From the NCBI GenBank assembly GCA_001661515.1, contig LUVW01000012.1, positions 186,001-250,000 of the forward strand: a stretch of DNA of 64,000 bases, read 5' to 3'. This document shows positions 12,599 through 25,015 of the stretch, piece by piece. The notes below the pieces were generated by a model. The model was not told the origin of the DNA. It saw only the letters and a list, made by a program, of their open reading frames with translations, and ran no database searches. This DNA is from Capniomyces stellatus (lineage: Eukaryota; Kickxellomycota; Harpellomycetes; Harpellales; Legeriomycetaceae). A program made the translations under genes and the position numbers. Every line of letters begins with the position of its first letter. Within the stretch, counting starts at the first letter, position 1.

Positions 12599-15594
12599 AT
12601 GAGCATAGATTCGATGTCAGGAAAACAGAGACCCCACAACGGCATGCCCATTTCTTCGCTAGGCGCAGAATTAGATGATGGTGCTTTTATTAGGAAGCAG
12701 GTGGAAAGATCAAAGATGGGAATGCAGCAGCAATACAAGAACTCTCTCCATAGTAGTTCAAAGATCAGACAAAACGCTCCGCCAGGCAATCGTCAGGGAG
12801 AGCACAGCAGAAATGCCAGCTCTTCAAGCCTCAGCTCACAGGGGGTTAATCGGCCTGGACCAGGATCCAATGGAAGAAGTAGTGTTAACAAAAACGGTCA
12901 AAATCATAGAAGCAATGTAGATATTTCTGGATCATATGGGCAATCTCAGAATCCACAACAATACCAGCAACAGCAACAACAGCAGCAGCAACGACAGCCT
13001 AGAAGACATTCAAAGATATCAGGTAAAAACTAGATATAAATATAAGCATTTTTGTTTATTTTTACGGCTGATTATGGAATGTCGGCAGTATTTCATTTTT
13101 TATCATTGAAGGTGGAGATTGAAAGTACAGTATCTCGATTGCAACTGCGTGTGTATAAATACAAGATTAACTCTTCGGGGGTTGGAGTTATTCGCTACTA
13201 AACAAACATTTGCTTGTAATTTTTGCTTCAACTAATGTAGCGCCTAAATTTTACCAGACAATTGGAGACATATTCTTCTCCAAGTTTCTTGTTGAGGAGC
13301 TTTTTTATTTTGGTAAGTCTACAGTCCCAAGTGTACTTGAGTAGGAGTTTTGCTAAAGCAGGGGTAGTGTGCATAATGTAGGGATAGAGTAAAGTGCAAG
13401 TCTTTGCTTGGAGGTAGCAGGAAATTGAAATAACAACAACAAAATTATTTTTTTGAAAATAATAGAAATCAGAGAATCTGTAGCTCGTCGCATCCAAGAG
13501 AATTCGCATCGTTCAGACCCAGAGGACTTGGAGGATATAGTTAAAGAGGTTGCAGAGGCTTGCAAATCAACAAAGTAAGTTTTGTTTTTGTTTCTGCATA
13601 TTTACACGATGACTTTGTTCTTGGTAATAAGAGTTAGAAAAAGAAGAGAAAAGACTTGATGTGAAACAAGTTGTGGAAATACGTTGCATTAGTAAATGTG
13701 ACTTTTGTTGTGGAGACAAGCGCTTGATTGGTGATGTGTTTATGAGGGCTGTGAATACTGATAAAAAGCGGTGCTATTTGATGGAAAAAAATAGATTAAA
13801 CCTTGATGCAGTGGTTCAATGGAAGCTTAGTAGATTTGACCACACAGTAGAGTCGTCAGTAATTGACCATGTGTTTTTGATTAATATAAACATTATGAGT
13901 TTCGACTTCAAGTATTCGCGGATGTGTATTGAAAAGTACTGCATTGATCCGTTGTGCTGCGATCTTCACACAGAGGGAACAACAGAAAACGACAAAGGTA
14001 AGATTGTTATGATGTAATAATGTTATTTGTATAATGATTTGGCAAAAACAGTGATTGATATTAAAATTGATGTTGATTGGGTGTTTTTTTTATTCTTGTT
14101 GTTCCTGTTGCCTTCTTTTTTGGATTTATTAGCAAGAGCATTCCGCAGAGTTCTTAATATAGTGCTGAATGAGGCGATCAGGGCACGGATTCTTAACAAA
14201 GATCAAAAGAGTCGTATCAGAGCACGACTAGTGAAGTCACACTTTGCTATTGATGACCGAGTAGCAGTGATTCGAGAAATGGCGCTATTGATTATGCTGG
14301 GACAAACGGAAAGATACCAGGAGCTGGCAGTGCAGGGACTGATGTCGGTGGGAAGTACGTGGGTGCCACCACCAGAGGTTATCCCAGAACTTGACCGGGA
14401 ATGCAGCCTGGATCCAGAGAAGGTTTTCCACAAGGCAACAGCAGCAAGCTCGAGTGCATACATGGAGTCTATTTTGGATGTCAGCAGGCTTGGGCTTGGG
14501 ATATCCAAGTTTGAAGTCGAGTCACTGCTGACACTTTGGGCCCAAGTTGTTCCCCGTGCTGCCGCTGTTCGAAAGCTAACCATCCCAATGCTATTGCATG
14601 TACTGGTCCACTGCAGCGAAAATGAGCTCCAGAAAACATTCTCTGAGGCTGCGGTCAAGGAGGGCCTCGACATCCAGCCTGACCGAATCAGCCAAGTCGA
14701 GGATGCTGCCTTACAGGTCGTCCAGAATCTTGGACTGGCCTGGGAGCTGGGCGACAACCCGCCACGTGACCTTCGACAGCTGTGCATGACTTTGTTGCTA
14801 GACATTGGCTCTGTCTTCTCCAAATTCATTATCCGCGACAGGCCAAACAATCAGCCGTCCAATCAGGATTTGGAAGAAATCGGTATAGTTGAGGATGGTC
14901 TTTTTAACTGTAAGTCTTTTTCTTTTCCTTTTTCTTTTCTTTTTATTCACCACTATCTACTGTTTTTGCCTTACATTGTATTCTAACCCGTATTTTCTGC
15001 TTTTGTAACTCTCCCCCCCCCCCTCATTCCTCCTCTTTTTATATAGCTTGGTTTGAAACATGTACTTTGTTGATACGCCACGAACGCGCCAAAAAAGGTT
15101 TTCTGGTGTCTTTGCTGATATCATATCTCAGCATCTCCAGCGAGCGGCTGCTTGCCCAAAAGGCAGACTTTAACCCGGAACTACATTTGACCATTCTTCT
15201 TGAACTCTTGACTGAATACCGCAAACGCCGTCCAGGGTACGACGCCGTGTGTGTCTCTGCCGATTTGACTATAACCGATCTTCGTGACAACGAAGGCAGA
15301 CCCGTTGACCTAGATAGGGCAACTAAGGAGAATATTGGGTCTGAGTTTGACCGCTTGTATGCTTGGATTGATCCAAACATCCCTGCCTCAAATCGCACCC
15401 GCTCTCTAATCCGCCCCCAATCTCCTAAAAGTGGTGGTGGAAGCGGAAATGGAAACGGAAATCCAATGTACAGAAGAAACTACAGCTCGAATGGAAACTT
15501 TGACCAATACAATGATGATCAGCATCTGAATGATGCTGTATTGAACGCCGTTGAGTTGTCTGAGTCTTTTAACTCTCATGTCAACTTTGACTAG
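12599..15594 (+). CDS. Unrecognised Gln-rich protein, multi-exon
   Basis: I do not recognise this gene. Likely exons are 12599-13022, 13466-13574, about 13634/13638-13997, 14133-14909 and 15047-15594. Exon 1 encodes a polar N-terminus rich in Ser, Asn and Gln that ends in a poly-Gln stretch (CAG/CAA repeats, 12961-12993) followed by basic 'RRHSKIS'. Exons 4 and 5 encode a helical, soluble region ('RVLNIVLNEAIRARIL', 'AALQVVQNLGLAWELG', 'CTLLIRHERAKKGFLV') that resembles alpha-helical repeats, then a Gly/Asn-rich tail. Exons 1-2 and 3-5 agree in phase. Exon 2 to exon 3 does not: the strong donor at 13575 leaves phase 2, and no acceptor near 13633 restores the exon-3 frame. A weaker donor upstream in exon 2 would fix this. 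Function is unknown. Confidence 0.6.
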
Positions 15595-17447
15595 ATAATT
15601 TCCAGCCTTTACCAACTTTTACTAAACTACCATACCCCCCCCCTCTCTCTCTCTCTCTCTTTCTTTCACATCTACTCTTCTACTTCACGAACTACAATTT
15701 AACTTGCCATTTCCCACTCCGCTTACACTTTAATAGCACCTCCACTCTCCTCTATTTCCTTTTTTTTCCTTTTAACTTCAAACTATGCTATACTCAGATA
15801 TATCGGTTTATTTTTATATTTATTTTTTCGTTTCTTTTTCTGCCTCCACTACAATCTTTTCTTTTTTCTTTCCTATTTTACTGTTACAACGTTTATATAT
15901 TTTTTGATTCTACTCTTTTCTTTTCCTCTACTCTACTCTTTTCTTTAAAATATACGTCGTTCAAATACCTTTCATTTTGCCATCCTAATACTCAGTCTAA
16001 TGCCTTCTTGTAGTTGGCTATCGCAACCCGAATGTACTTTTGCTCCTACATCACTAGACTGCTGTAAATACTATTTCTCTTTTGCTTACTTCAAGAGTAT
16101 TTTTTTCTTCCCCCCCCCCTATTTTGTTTTTGGTATTTAAATATAATACGAAAAATCTAGAATCTGATTCAATTACAACCAAGTTCAAACAGAAGTTACC
16201 GGCTCGGTTAACATTATAGGCTTTTGCTGTTTGTATACCACCGCAACAGATGTAGTTTAAACGTACATTTGAAACATTCTTTGTTGGGAAATCACAATGA
16301 TGATGGATCAAATGGTACTTGCTTTGGATTCAATACGCAAAGTTGGATGCAAATAATGATGTTACAATAGTGCTGTTTGTCTTGACCAAACGTCTTGGTT
16401 TAATTGCGATTAAAAGTTGAAATCGTAAGTTGGAAAAGCCAACAATTCAGAAAGAATGTTATTAACATTGCATCGTTCAATTTTTCTTGGTAAGTTGGTT
16501 AATATCAATTGTCATTGTACTACTAAATACAAGCAAACATAATCACAATAAATACAGGCAACGTTTTCTCGCTGTTTAATTAACAATAAAATTTATCCAA
16601 TATCTACAAACGTATTAGAATAAAAGCAACTCTTACAATTATCATTCCAATATGGACACACACTTTTCAGTAAAAGAATATATATATATATACATTTATA
16701 GTACTCGGGTTTCTTCTTTCAAAGGCCTCAGCTGCTATTTTCAAAACAGTTTTCAGGACTTGGAACCTTGATTTGTTGTCACAAAAGTAAACCAAAAAAA
16801 ATGGAGTGTAATACACAAAATGGCATTTGAATATTAACCGTGTAAGCCCAACACCTCAAACTATTATAGTAGAGATACTAATGCAGTTCTTCCCTTTGTT
16901 TTGTTCTTGATTCTTTCTTCTTGTTGTAAAAATTCCACTCTAGTGATCAAAAACAAAGATAACAATAAAGAACTCAAAAGAATGCGATGAAGTACAACTT
17001 AATCAGGGCGTTAATTGCCAAACGCAACCAAGTACAATCCATACCAATTGCTAAAAAATTTGGCGCACTTGTTCGTTTCGAGTTACACATACCACCACTG
17101 CTCATTTAACTTGTTAAGGTTTGCTGTTTACTGATACATGTTTGAGCGTATATGTTTTAATGCCACTAAAAACAAGTGTATACTTTTTATATAGTATAAC
17201 TCAAAATTGTTCCTCCGAGTCATATTGACCTTATTTCGTATACTAGGCTGAGATTTGTGTGTGTGAAAACGTATAAAATCAACCGCGTGTACTAATAGTA
17301 TTCTTTTTTTCCCAAAAGAAATATTCTCTTGACCCAACAAACTTAATTTGTTAACTATTTAAACTAAGATTTATACTCCTAAAGTCATTACTTAACTTTT
17401 CAAACTACCCCCCCCCCACACACAAAGTAGTAAAAAAACCAGTAATA
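15595..17447. other. Intergenic with pyrimidine-rich tracts
   Basis: A C9 run and (CT)n microsatellite sit at 15635-15662 just after the upstream stop codon. A strongly pyrimidine-rich stretch runs to about 16000. The rest is AT-rich. No gene or RNA was recognised. A C-rich run at 17407-17417 lies 30 bp before the next start codon. Confidence 0.5.
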
Positions 17448-17867
17448 ATGAAGTTTTCCGCTCTTGCAGTTCTTTTGTTGGTAGTTCCAGCCATCTCGGT
17501 TATGGCGCGTATACCAATAGATGGTCTAACCCCAGCGCAGTTGAGAAGACTGTTAAGGAATCTAAGCCGGCGAAGAAGAAGGTTTGGAGGACGTTTTGGA
17601 GGGCTAGGTAGATTTGGAAGCAGATTTGATATCGAGCAGCTGCTAGCAACCCAGAGTTTTTTGCCGGCACAAACTATTATTGGAGCTGGAAGCGTTGTAG
17701 GTCTGGAAGGACTGGGAGGACTGGAAGGATTGGGAGGACTGGAAGGTCGAGCAAGTATTGACAGTTTTGAAAACATTGAGAACGAAAGGTTGAACAGAGA
17801 GGTCATCAGATCCTTGATCCGTCTGTTGTCCAGATCCGAAAGAGACGATGTTTCTGAGCTAATCTAA
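17448..17867 (+). CDS. Small secreted Gly/Arg-rich protein
   Basis: An intact 139-residue frame with a clean signal peptide (residues 1-19, 'MKFSALAVLLLVVPAISVMA'). After it comes a basic stretch with a run of five arginines ('LSRRRRRFGGRFGGLGRFG', about residues 39-57), which could be a Kex2/furin-type cleavage site. Three short 'GLEGLG'-type units lie near residues 85-100, and the tail is Arg/Glu-rich. There are no cysteines. No family was recognised. The signal peptide and composition suggest an exported or wall-associated protein, but function is not known. Confidence 0.6.
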   Translation: MKFSALAVLLLVVPAISVMARIPIDGLTPAQLRRLLRNLSRRRRRFGGRFGGLGRFGSRFDIEQLLATQSFLPAQTIIGAGSVVGLEGLGGLEGLGGLEGRASIDSFENIENERLNREVIRSLIRLLSRSERDDVSELI

Positions 17868-18701
17868 GCCACACACACACACACACACCCGCCCCATAGT
17901 ACCTAAAACAAAGATATGTTGAAAAGTATAAATTCGAGAAAATGACCAAATATTCGTAACTCTAAACCCAGCGGTTTTATCAAACATAGTTCAGATGTCA
18001 AGTACCCGAATTTGAACTGTTTGCAGTAGTAGTATTAGTTTTTTATTATTATTGATATTTTGATAATATAAATAAAATAGAAACTAGACTAAAAACTCTA
18101 CATCAAATCTACAAACCAACCGTCTAAAAGAAAATTACTTGCTCATAACATTTATCAGAATAAATCTGGGAATGGTAGTGTCAAATACAATTAAACAGGC
18201 GAAATATAATATGGAAAATCATTAAAAACATGCATCTCAGCATTCACAGTCGTTTTGGCAGTATTTCCCAATCATACCGAAGGTTGTGACTATCACGGTT
18301 GATGTGGTATTAAGTTTAGATGTCTTTTCTTTATTTATTTTTTTGCGTGTCAAACTCTAATCTCAACAATTGTTGCGTATTATTCATTGTTTGTTAAAAG
18401 TTAAAATCAAGATACTTTGGTGGTTGTCAAACAAATGGAGTTGCCGAGAACGCAAACCAAGAGTAACGCAAGGTAAAAAAAAAACACAGGAAAGTATTAA
18501 AAGATATAAACTGTGCAAAGAAAAAACAAAAGTCTTTGATCTGTTTATTATGTATAAAGCGAGTAGATACGCCGTATGAGGGTAATTCGAGGTGTTAATA
18601 CGTGTATGCTATATTCTCATTTGGATTTTTTTTTAACTCTATTTGGGCCAAGTTTTGAACAAATAGTTGAAACTGATAATATAACACGTTAGTTGGTTAT
18701 A
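17868..18701. other. Intergenic with (CA)n at the 5' side
   Basis: A (CA)n microsatellite occupies 17870-17888 directly after the upstream stop codon. The remainder is AT-rich. A 69-codon plus-strand frame at 18370-18579 has no recognisable features. Confidence 0.5.
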
Positions 18702-21700
18702 ATGGATAAAGTAAAGATTGGATTTAGTCAAGCAGAGACGCTCGGTAAAAAAGAAAAGAAAAGGGATAGCAAAATAACGGAGCTTTTGTCGTTTTCCGGC
18801 GATAATAGACCGAAAAGGTTCAAGGATGGTCCAATGTTGGAGTTCAACAGCGTGTACGAGGAGCGTGTACAAGCTGGAGCAGCACTTATATGTAGTTTGG
18901 ATGAGCAGACAGCTGACAACTCAAAGGATGTAAACGTGGAAGACAGTGGGGGCAGATGTCAGAGCTTCCAAGACAGCTATATGCTCACTGTAGCTGACGA
19001 GGCTAAAAAGAAAATGGGTGTTAATAGAAACAAAGAAATGATAACTGAGGTCGATATAGGAATGTATATTGAACAAAAAAAGGCAGCCAGATCGTTTGGA
19101 GTTTCAAGCACATCAAAAACACAAAACATATCGAATGATGCGGACAGCTATACAGAATCGTTTAGTCAAAGCAAAAGTGGGAGGAATGAATTGTGCGGGA
19201 GAGAGGATATGTTCAGTGGAGTAAGAAGTTCTATAAAGGGCCAGGACCGTTCAGGTAATTCGGTTGTGTTGAGTTCGGACGATATGTATTTTTCAAACGG
19301 TTTTGGTTGCAAGATAGAGAGTAGCGGCAACAGTTTTGTTATAGACAGTGATTGTGAGGAGCAAGAACAAGGCTATGGACATCCAAGGTTCTTGAAAAAC
19401 GCATACTTGAGTACCAATACAGATACAATTACAGCGACGAACGCAAACACAGAACTGGATAGTGGAATTGATTTGATGCCTGACATGGGCAGAGTTCAAA
19501 GTGAAGCACAGATACTGGTGTCGATAATTGAAGGAAGAGGCGTGGCTAGCGAGGTGGGAATATGCGCGCTAAACCTGGCAACGCAAGAGTGCTTTTTAAC
19601 GCAGTATGCAGACTTTGGGGGGTTTTCAAAGACAACTTACAACTTGGAGGTGCTTAACGCGCAGAGAGTTGTTATGTCGGCAACAGCGGTGGATAAAAAA
19701 AAGTCAAAGCTGTTTGGAAGGATAAGTAGTCAGATGCCATATATTGAGTTTCAAAAGGTACCAAGAAGCTTTTTTAACGAAGAAAAAGGTAGGATTATCG
19801 TCACTTTATATATTTCACATGCTTTTTTTTATATTTTACTCATTGGTAGGGTACGTATTGTATAGCTGTATATAGTCTGTAAAGCTGTGTGGTAAATGTA
19901 TTGGATACACCGATAGACAGTTGTAAGTAAATGGATGATTGAGGAGGCAAATAAATGTGTACATGTACATAGGGTTGGCTGCGGTTAATGAATGGGTGTG
20001 TAAGACGGACAGAACAGACTTGATGCTGACGTTGCAAACAAAGTACTACTGTTTGGCGGCAATGGGTGCACTGTTTAGCTATGTGGAAAAAAGCAAGGTA
20101 TTGGAACTAAAAGAAGGTAGTATAAGGGCCAGTTTCCAGCTACAAGACTGCACAATGTATATTGATCCAATGACATGCCAGGAGTTGGAGCTGACAGAAA
20201 GCGCAACAAAACAGGAAAGTTCGTATTCGCTGTATGGGATCATGAAGCATACAAAAACACCAATGGGAAGCAGGCTACTCAGGCTGAGTATTTTGCAGCC
20301 ATCTACGGATCTGATTACTATAAACGGAAGACTGGATGCTGTTGAGGAGCTGTTGAAGTCAGAGTCGGTGTTTTTTGCCCTGCAAAACGAGCTGAAGTTG
20401 CTCCCCGATATTGATTCGATAATAGCTTCGGTAAGTGTTATACAAAAATGTGTAGTGTTGATCAACAGCCAATAAAATTAGCCGGAAATGCAGATCTACA
20501 GCACACACATTTAGAGCCAAATGTAATTTTTTTGTTCATGTAGATTGTTCAAATAAGCGAGACAGTTACCGTAAAGCACGCCGAGGCCAACATAAATAAC
20601 ATCATAAACATCAAAGAAACGTTCAAGCAGTGTGGCAAGATTTCAGAGTTGCTGGGCAGATCCAGAAGCAATGTCGTAGTAACTATAGCCAAAGCGCTAT
20701 GCGATCCAACAGTCAAATCAGTGCAGAGAAATATAAACGAGAAAATCAGAGACGACATTTCCATCACCAAGTCTGCCCTGGCACTAAGAAACCTCAGATG
20801 CCATATCGTCAAAGTAAGTCGACTGAAAAATATATTTGCACAACTAACCTATTAATCTATGTGATTTAAAGACCAGCCCCAAGTAATCAAACTTTACCCA
20901 ATTAAAATTTAGAATGGCCAAAATGGATTCCTGGATGTAGGTAATGTTTATGTATAAATGTGTGTATGTGTTGTATGTGTGTATGTGTGTATGTGTGTAT
21001 ATAATGCATTTAAAGGTTATTTGGGAAAACATGTCTTGATTTGATTTTTAGGTTGTTTTATTTTTGTAAAGTCTGGTCGTATAAACATGTACAAAACTAC
21101 AAATATATTTATATTTATATTTATATTTATATGTATACATATATTGCGTGTAATAGCTAGAAAAACCTACGACGAGTCAACACAGGATGCTTTGGATTTG
21201 GTTAAGCAGTATTGTGGTAATTCAAGTTTAATTGATATGTGCTATTTGTTACTGCTTGGTTTATTAATGGGTTGTATTAAAGGAAAGAAAAAAATTATTA
21301 CTTTGCTTGTGGGACCGGTGGATTAGATAGGTTCAGCTTAACAATAAGGATCCAATACAAGCATCCTCACGGGTACTATCTAGCAGCGCAAACCAACGAG
21401 TTTACTAACCATGGCCCACCACCCGAAGAGTTTATAAACATAAAAAAAAAACAGAAGCTCGTGACGTTTACGACTTTGGATCTGATAAAACTGAACGACA
21501 GAATCCAAAACTCAATAACCGAGATCAACCTGCTGTCGGATAAAATAATAGCAGAGGTTTTGGAACTTGTCAAACAGAACCTGTCAATATTGTATAAGCT
21601 GTCTGAGGCAATAGCGCTGCTAGACATGCTGCTGGCGTTTGCTTACCTGTGCACAACATCCAATTATAGTAAGCAACACATTACACATTGGGTTTGTTTT

Positions 21701-22782
21701 TTTTTGCTTTATTTGAGGCGATTAGCCAAGACTTGTAGCATGGTTTACAAACACTAAATATTGTATGAACAAACAACCAACAATGCGTTCTAGTTCGGCC
21801 CAAATTTTCTGACCACTTGGAGCTAATTGACGCGAGACACCCAATAATCGAGTATAACCAGGCCCAAGTAGTACCAAACAATATAATATCCAACAAAGCC
21901 AACCAACTAACACTGATAACCGGCCCCAACATGAGCGGCAAGTCAACCTACGTAAGGCAAGTCGCTCTGCTAAGCATAATGGCGCAAATGGGCTGCTTTG
22001 TACCCGCCAAATCCGCAACTTTCCGTGTAAACGAACAGCTATTCGCCCAACTAAACCACAACGACTCCATCGAAATGAACGCATCCAGCTTTATGGTTGA
22101 AATGAGAGCTGCTTCTTTGTTTCTCAAGCTCGCTACCAACAGGAGTCTTGTCATTATCGACGAACTGGGGAGAGGCACCGGCGTTCTTGAAGGAACTGCC
22201 ATTTGCCACGCAATCATCTCTGAGCTGCTGTGTTCTCAAGCCTTTGTGTTTTTTACCACCCATTTCCTTGACCTGAGAAAGGCTCTCGTCAACACCCCAA
22301 AAGTATCCATACTCAACATTGGCCCCAAGGTATCTTCCTTTTATTTCTTATTAATCTTTTTAATCCTTTTTCTATAGCTTTTGTTTGCTAAAACATCACA
22401 CTTTGCTTTACTTTTGTATGTTATATATTGCATATTGCATATTGTACTCCAACTACTCTGTATTACCTCGCTGTTAGGATCATAATGCAAATAGCCAGAT
22501 AAAAGGCCTACAATACAAGGCCAACGTCTCAAAGGAAATTCCCTCCACCGTTGTTCATTATGGTAATCCGTACAATATCAGCTAAATGCTGATCCAAGAC
22601 TTGCTCCAAAGCGGTCGATATAACAACAGCAACACTATCTATTTAACGCTCATTACAAACCATCCAACTCTAACAGGAACACTTTTTTTATTTTAGGAAT
22701 TGACCTTGCAAAGTCGATAGGATTCCCAACCAAAGTAACAAAGCTGGCCGAAGAGATTGCTGACTCGATTTCTCTGTTTTAG
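18702..22782 (+). CDS. MSH4: Meiotic MutS homologue Msh4
   Basis: Nine exons join in phase to 983 codons: 18702-19788, 19973-20430, 20544-20813, 20913-20940, 21157-21216, 21327-21668, 21794-22329, 22478-22562 and 22697-22782. The first 265 residues are polar and not conserved. MutS domain II follows ('ILVSIIEGRGVASEVGICAL'), then the lever/clamp region ('KYYCLAAMGALFSYVE', 'TKTPMGSRLLRLSILQP') and the ATPase. The ATPase has Walker A 'GPNMSGKST' at about 792-800, the 'SSFMVEM' signature and Walker B/D-loop 'VIIDELGRGT' with Asp-Glu at about 871-872. There is no mismatch-recognition domain I, as expected of Msh4. With Msh5 it forms a clamp on Holliday junctions and promotes crossovers, so the organism is probably capable of meiosis. 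Exon 4 is only 28 nt. Confidence 0.95.
20958..21002. repeat. TGTGTATG microsatellite in MSH4 intron 4
   Basis: Tandem tgtgtatg-type units lie in the intron between exon 4 (ends 20940) and exon 5 (starts 21157). Confidence 0.75.
21103..21132. repeat. (TATATT)n microsatellite in MSH4 intron 4
   Basis: A short run of six-base tatatt units lies in the same intron, about 25-55 bp upstream of the acceptor at 21156. Confidence 0.7.
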
Positions 22783-23073
22783 CATTTATTATTATATTTT
22801 TACTTTTCATCTTTATTTTACAGAGTTGCGGATTTGTTATACTCGAGTTACTCGTGATATAGTTGCTGATGATAATGTTAATGTTAATGCGTATGTATTT
22901 TCTTAGTAAAAAAAGAAAGAATATATTAAACACATAAGAATAAGTGAGAGTAAAATAAAAGTTCCCCTTCATATCTATGCAAAAGTATACTTCATAAATA
23001 TATAAAAGGAGAGAAAGAAAATAAAGATGGGAAAGGGAGGGGGTGGAGTTAAGATAGTTAAATAAACTTAAAT

Positions 23074-25015
23074 TTATAAGGATGCTAATCCAACATTTCC
23101 TCCAGCCATCTGTTCCTTGGCAAAGATTTCAAAGTAGTTGAAGATGATTGTAACAGCAAGCAAAATACCAGTTCCTGAACCAATGGCACCCATAAGATCT
23201 GCACCAATAGACAACAAGGCAATTATCACACCACCTGTTGTGGCAGCAGTTGGAATAATACGCTTAAGCTCCTTGTACATTGATGTATCGCGATATCCTG
23301 CAATAACGGTTTGTTGGTCACGCATCTCCTTGGCTACATCACGTGGTCCTGATCCACTGACATCCAACCAGGCGCGGGACAAAAGAGCACACACGGTAAC
23401 CATGTACAACACATAGAACAAGAATTGGATTGGGTCTTTGAAGGTGTCAAAGAACGATCTTGGTGGTGTCATGTAGTAAGCAAGTCCTGAAACTGGCACA
23501 AAGTATGATGAACCCTCAAATGGCTCCCATGATCCAAGAAGACGAACCAAGATGTTGGTTGGGAAACGTGAGTAAAGGAGCTGGGAAATCATAAAGACGT
23601 TGGATGCCAATGCTGATTGGAGCATAATTGGCATGTTGGATGTGTAGAAAAGCTTGACTGGGAAAGTTGCGCGGTGTCCACGGAAACGTGCTGATTTGAT
23701 TGGAATTTCAACTCTGAATCCTTGCAAGTAAATAACTGTGGCAAACACAATAGCTGTGGCGATCAAGTTGGTCAGATTTGGCAAGCTGGATCGGAAAAAC
23801 GCCTCGAACAGTCCTGAGAATTTGTTCTTGCGGACAATCAACAAATGGAACAATGCAACAATTCCTCCCTCGAATTCTGGTCCACGTCCAGAGTTGATGG
23901 TAAGTGGCGAAAGTGCCTTCCAGACGATATCCTCACAGATGTTAACTGCAATGAAAAGATTGATTCCTGATCCAAGTCCATATCCCTTTTGCAGCAACTC
24001 ATCAAGCAAAATTGAAATCAATCCTGAAACGGAAAGTTGAATAATAAGCAAAAGACAGATACCGGCTCCAAGACTCTTTGGGTCTCCGTAAGTTCCTGTC
24101 ATAACGGCAACTGTTGCTGATCCGAATGTAATGAGAAGAGCAAGCACTATTTTTTTTTATTAAAAAGAAGGTTAGGATTTCATGTTTCTGGTATTGGTTT
24201 TGATATTATTTTCTTTTATTACAAACACGCCAAGACATTGGTTTGCGTATTCAAGTCTTGTGGTGTTGTCCCTGTACTATTGTGTTTACAGCTATATAAA
24301 TGTTTATCAAGCTTACATTTTTGTGCTCCTGAAAACAAGGCGCGGTCTTCACGCAGGCTGTAGTCAACTTCAATCAATTGTGCTCCGGCAAGAAGCTGCA
24401 TAATCATACCTGATGTGATAATTGGGGTAATACCGAGTTCCATCAAAGTACCACGGTTGGAGGCAAGAATAACACGCATCCAGTACAAAGGATCTGAAGA
24501 ATCTGATGACATGATACCATAAAGTGGAACTTGCGACATTACCAAGAAAATCAACAGTGTTACAACTGTCCATAGCAGCTTCTGGTTGAATGGAACTTTG
24601 CGATCTGGAGAGGCAATCTCTGGGATCACTGCCATAAATGGCCTGACAAATTGAAGAAGTCTCACTATTTGTTTATAAAGAAATAATTAGGTTTCGGTCT
24701 AGCGTTGGTGGTTATATTGTTGGATAGTTGGGTCCAAGTTCGTTTTATATATGTGTGTTTATAGCTGGTCTCTTTTCTTGGTGCCAGTACCAGTGCTGGT
24801 GTTTAAACTAATCACAGCGATGAGCTATGTTTTGTTGCTTTTAAAACAAACACCCTCATCATCTTGTCATTTTTTTCCCTTTAAACAGGCCCAGCTTGGC
24901 GAATTAACAAACACATTCAATCATCTACGCTTTTCCTAGCAATCTAAAGTATATATTGCTGTTTTTTCTTGTCTGCAACTCCAGTTGGTGTGGTGTATTA
25001 TTTGAAGGACTTACT
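23074..25015 (-). CDS. SEC61: Sec61 translocon alpha subunit
   Basis: The two main coding exons are 24664-24317 and 24146-23074, totalling 473 residues, close to the 476-480 usual for the family. Diagnostic segments are '[20 protein letters not shown]', '[20 protein letters not shown]', '[19 protein letters not shown]', '[16 protein letters not shown]' and '[19 protein letters not shown]', within about ten membrane segments. It is the pore of the ER translocon for secretory and membrane proteins. The 5' coding exon opens with 'TG AGA CTT' straight after an acceptor. A strong GTAAGT donor at 25014 leaves an A, so joining it would create the ATG (A at 25015, TG at 24664-24663) and the N-terminus '[10 protein letters not shown]'. 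The exact 5' exon is inferred. MSH4 converges on it, with 291 bp between stop codons. Confidence 0.95.
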
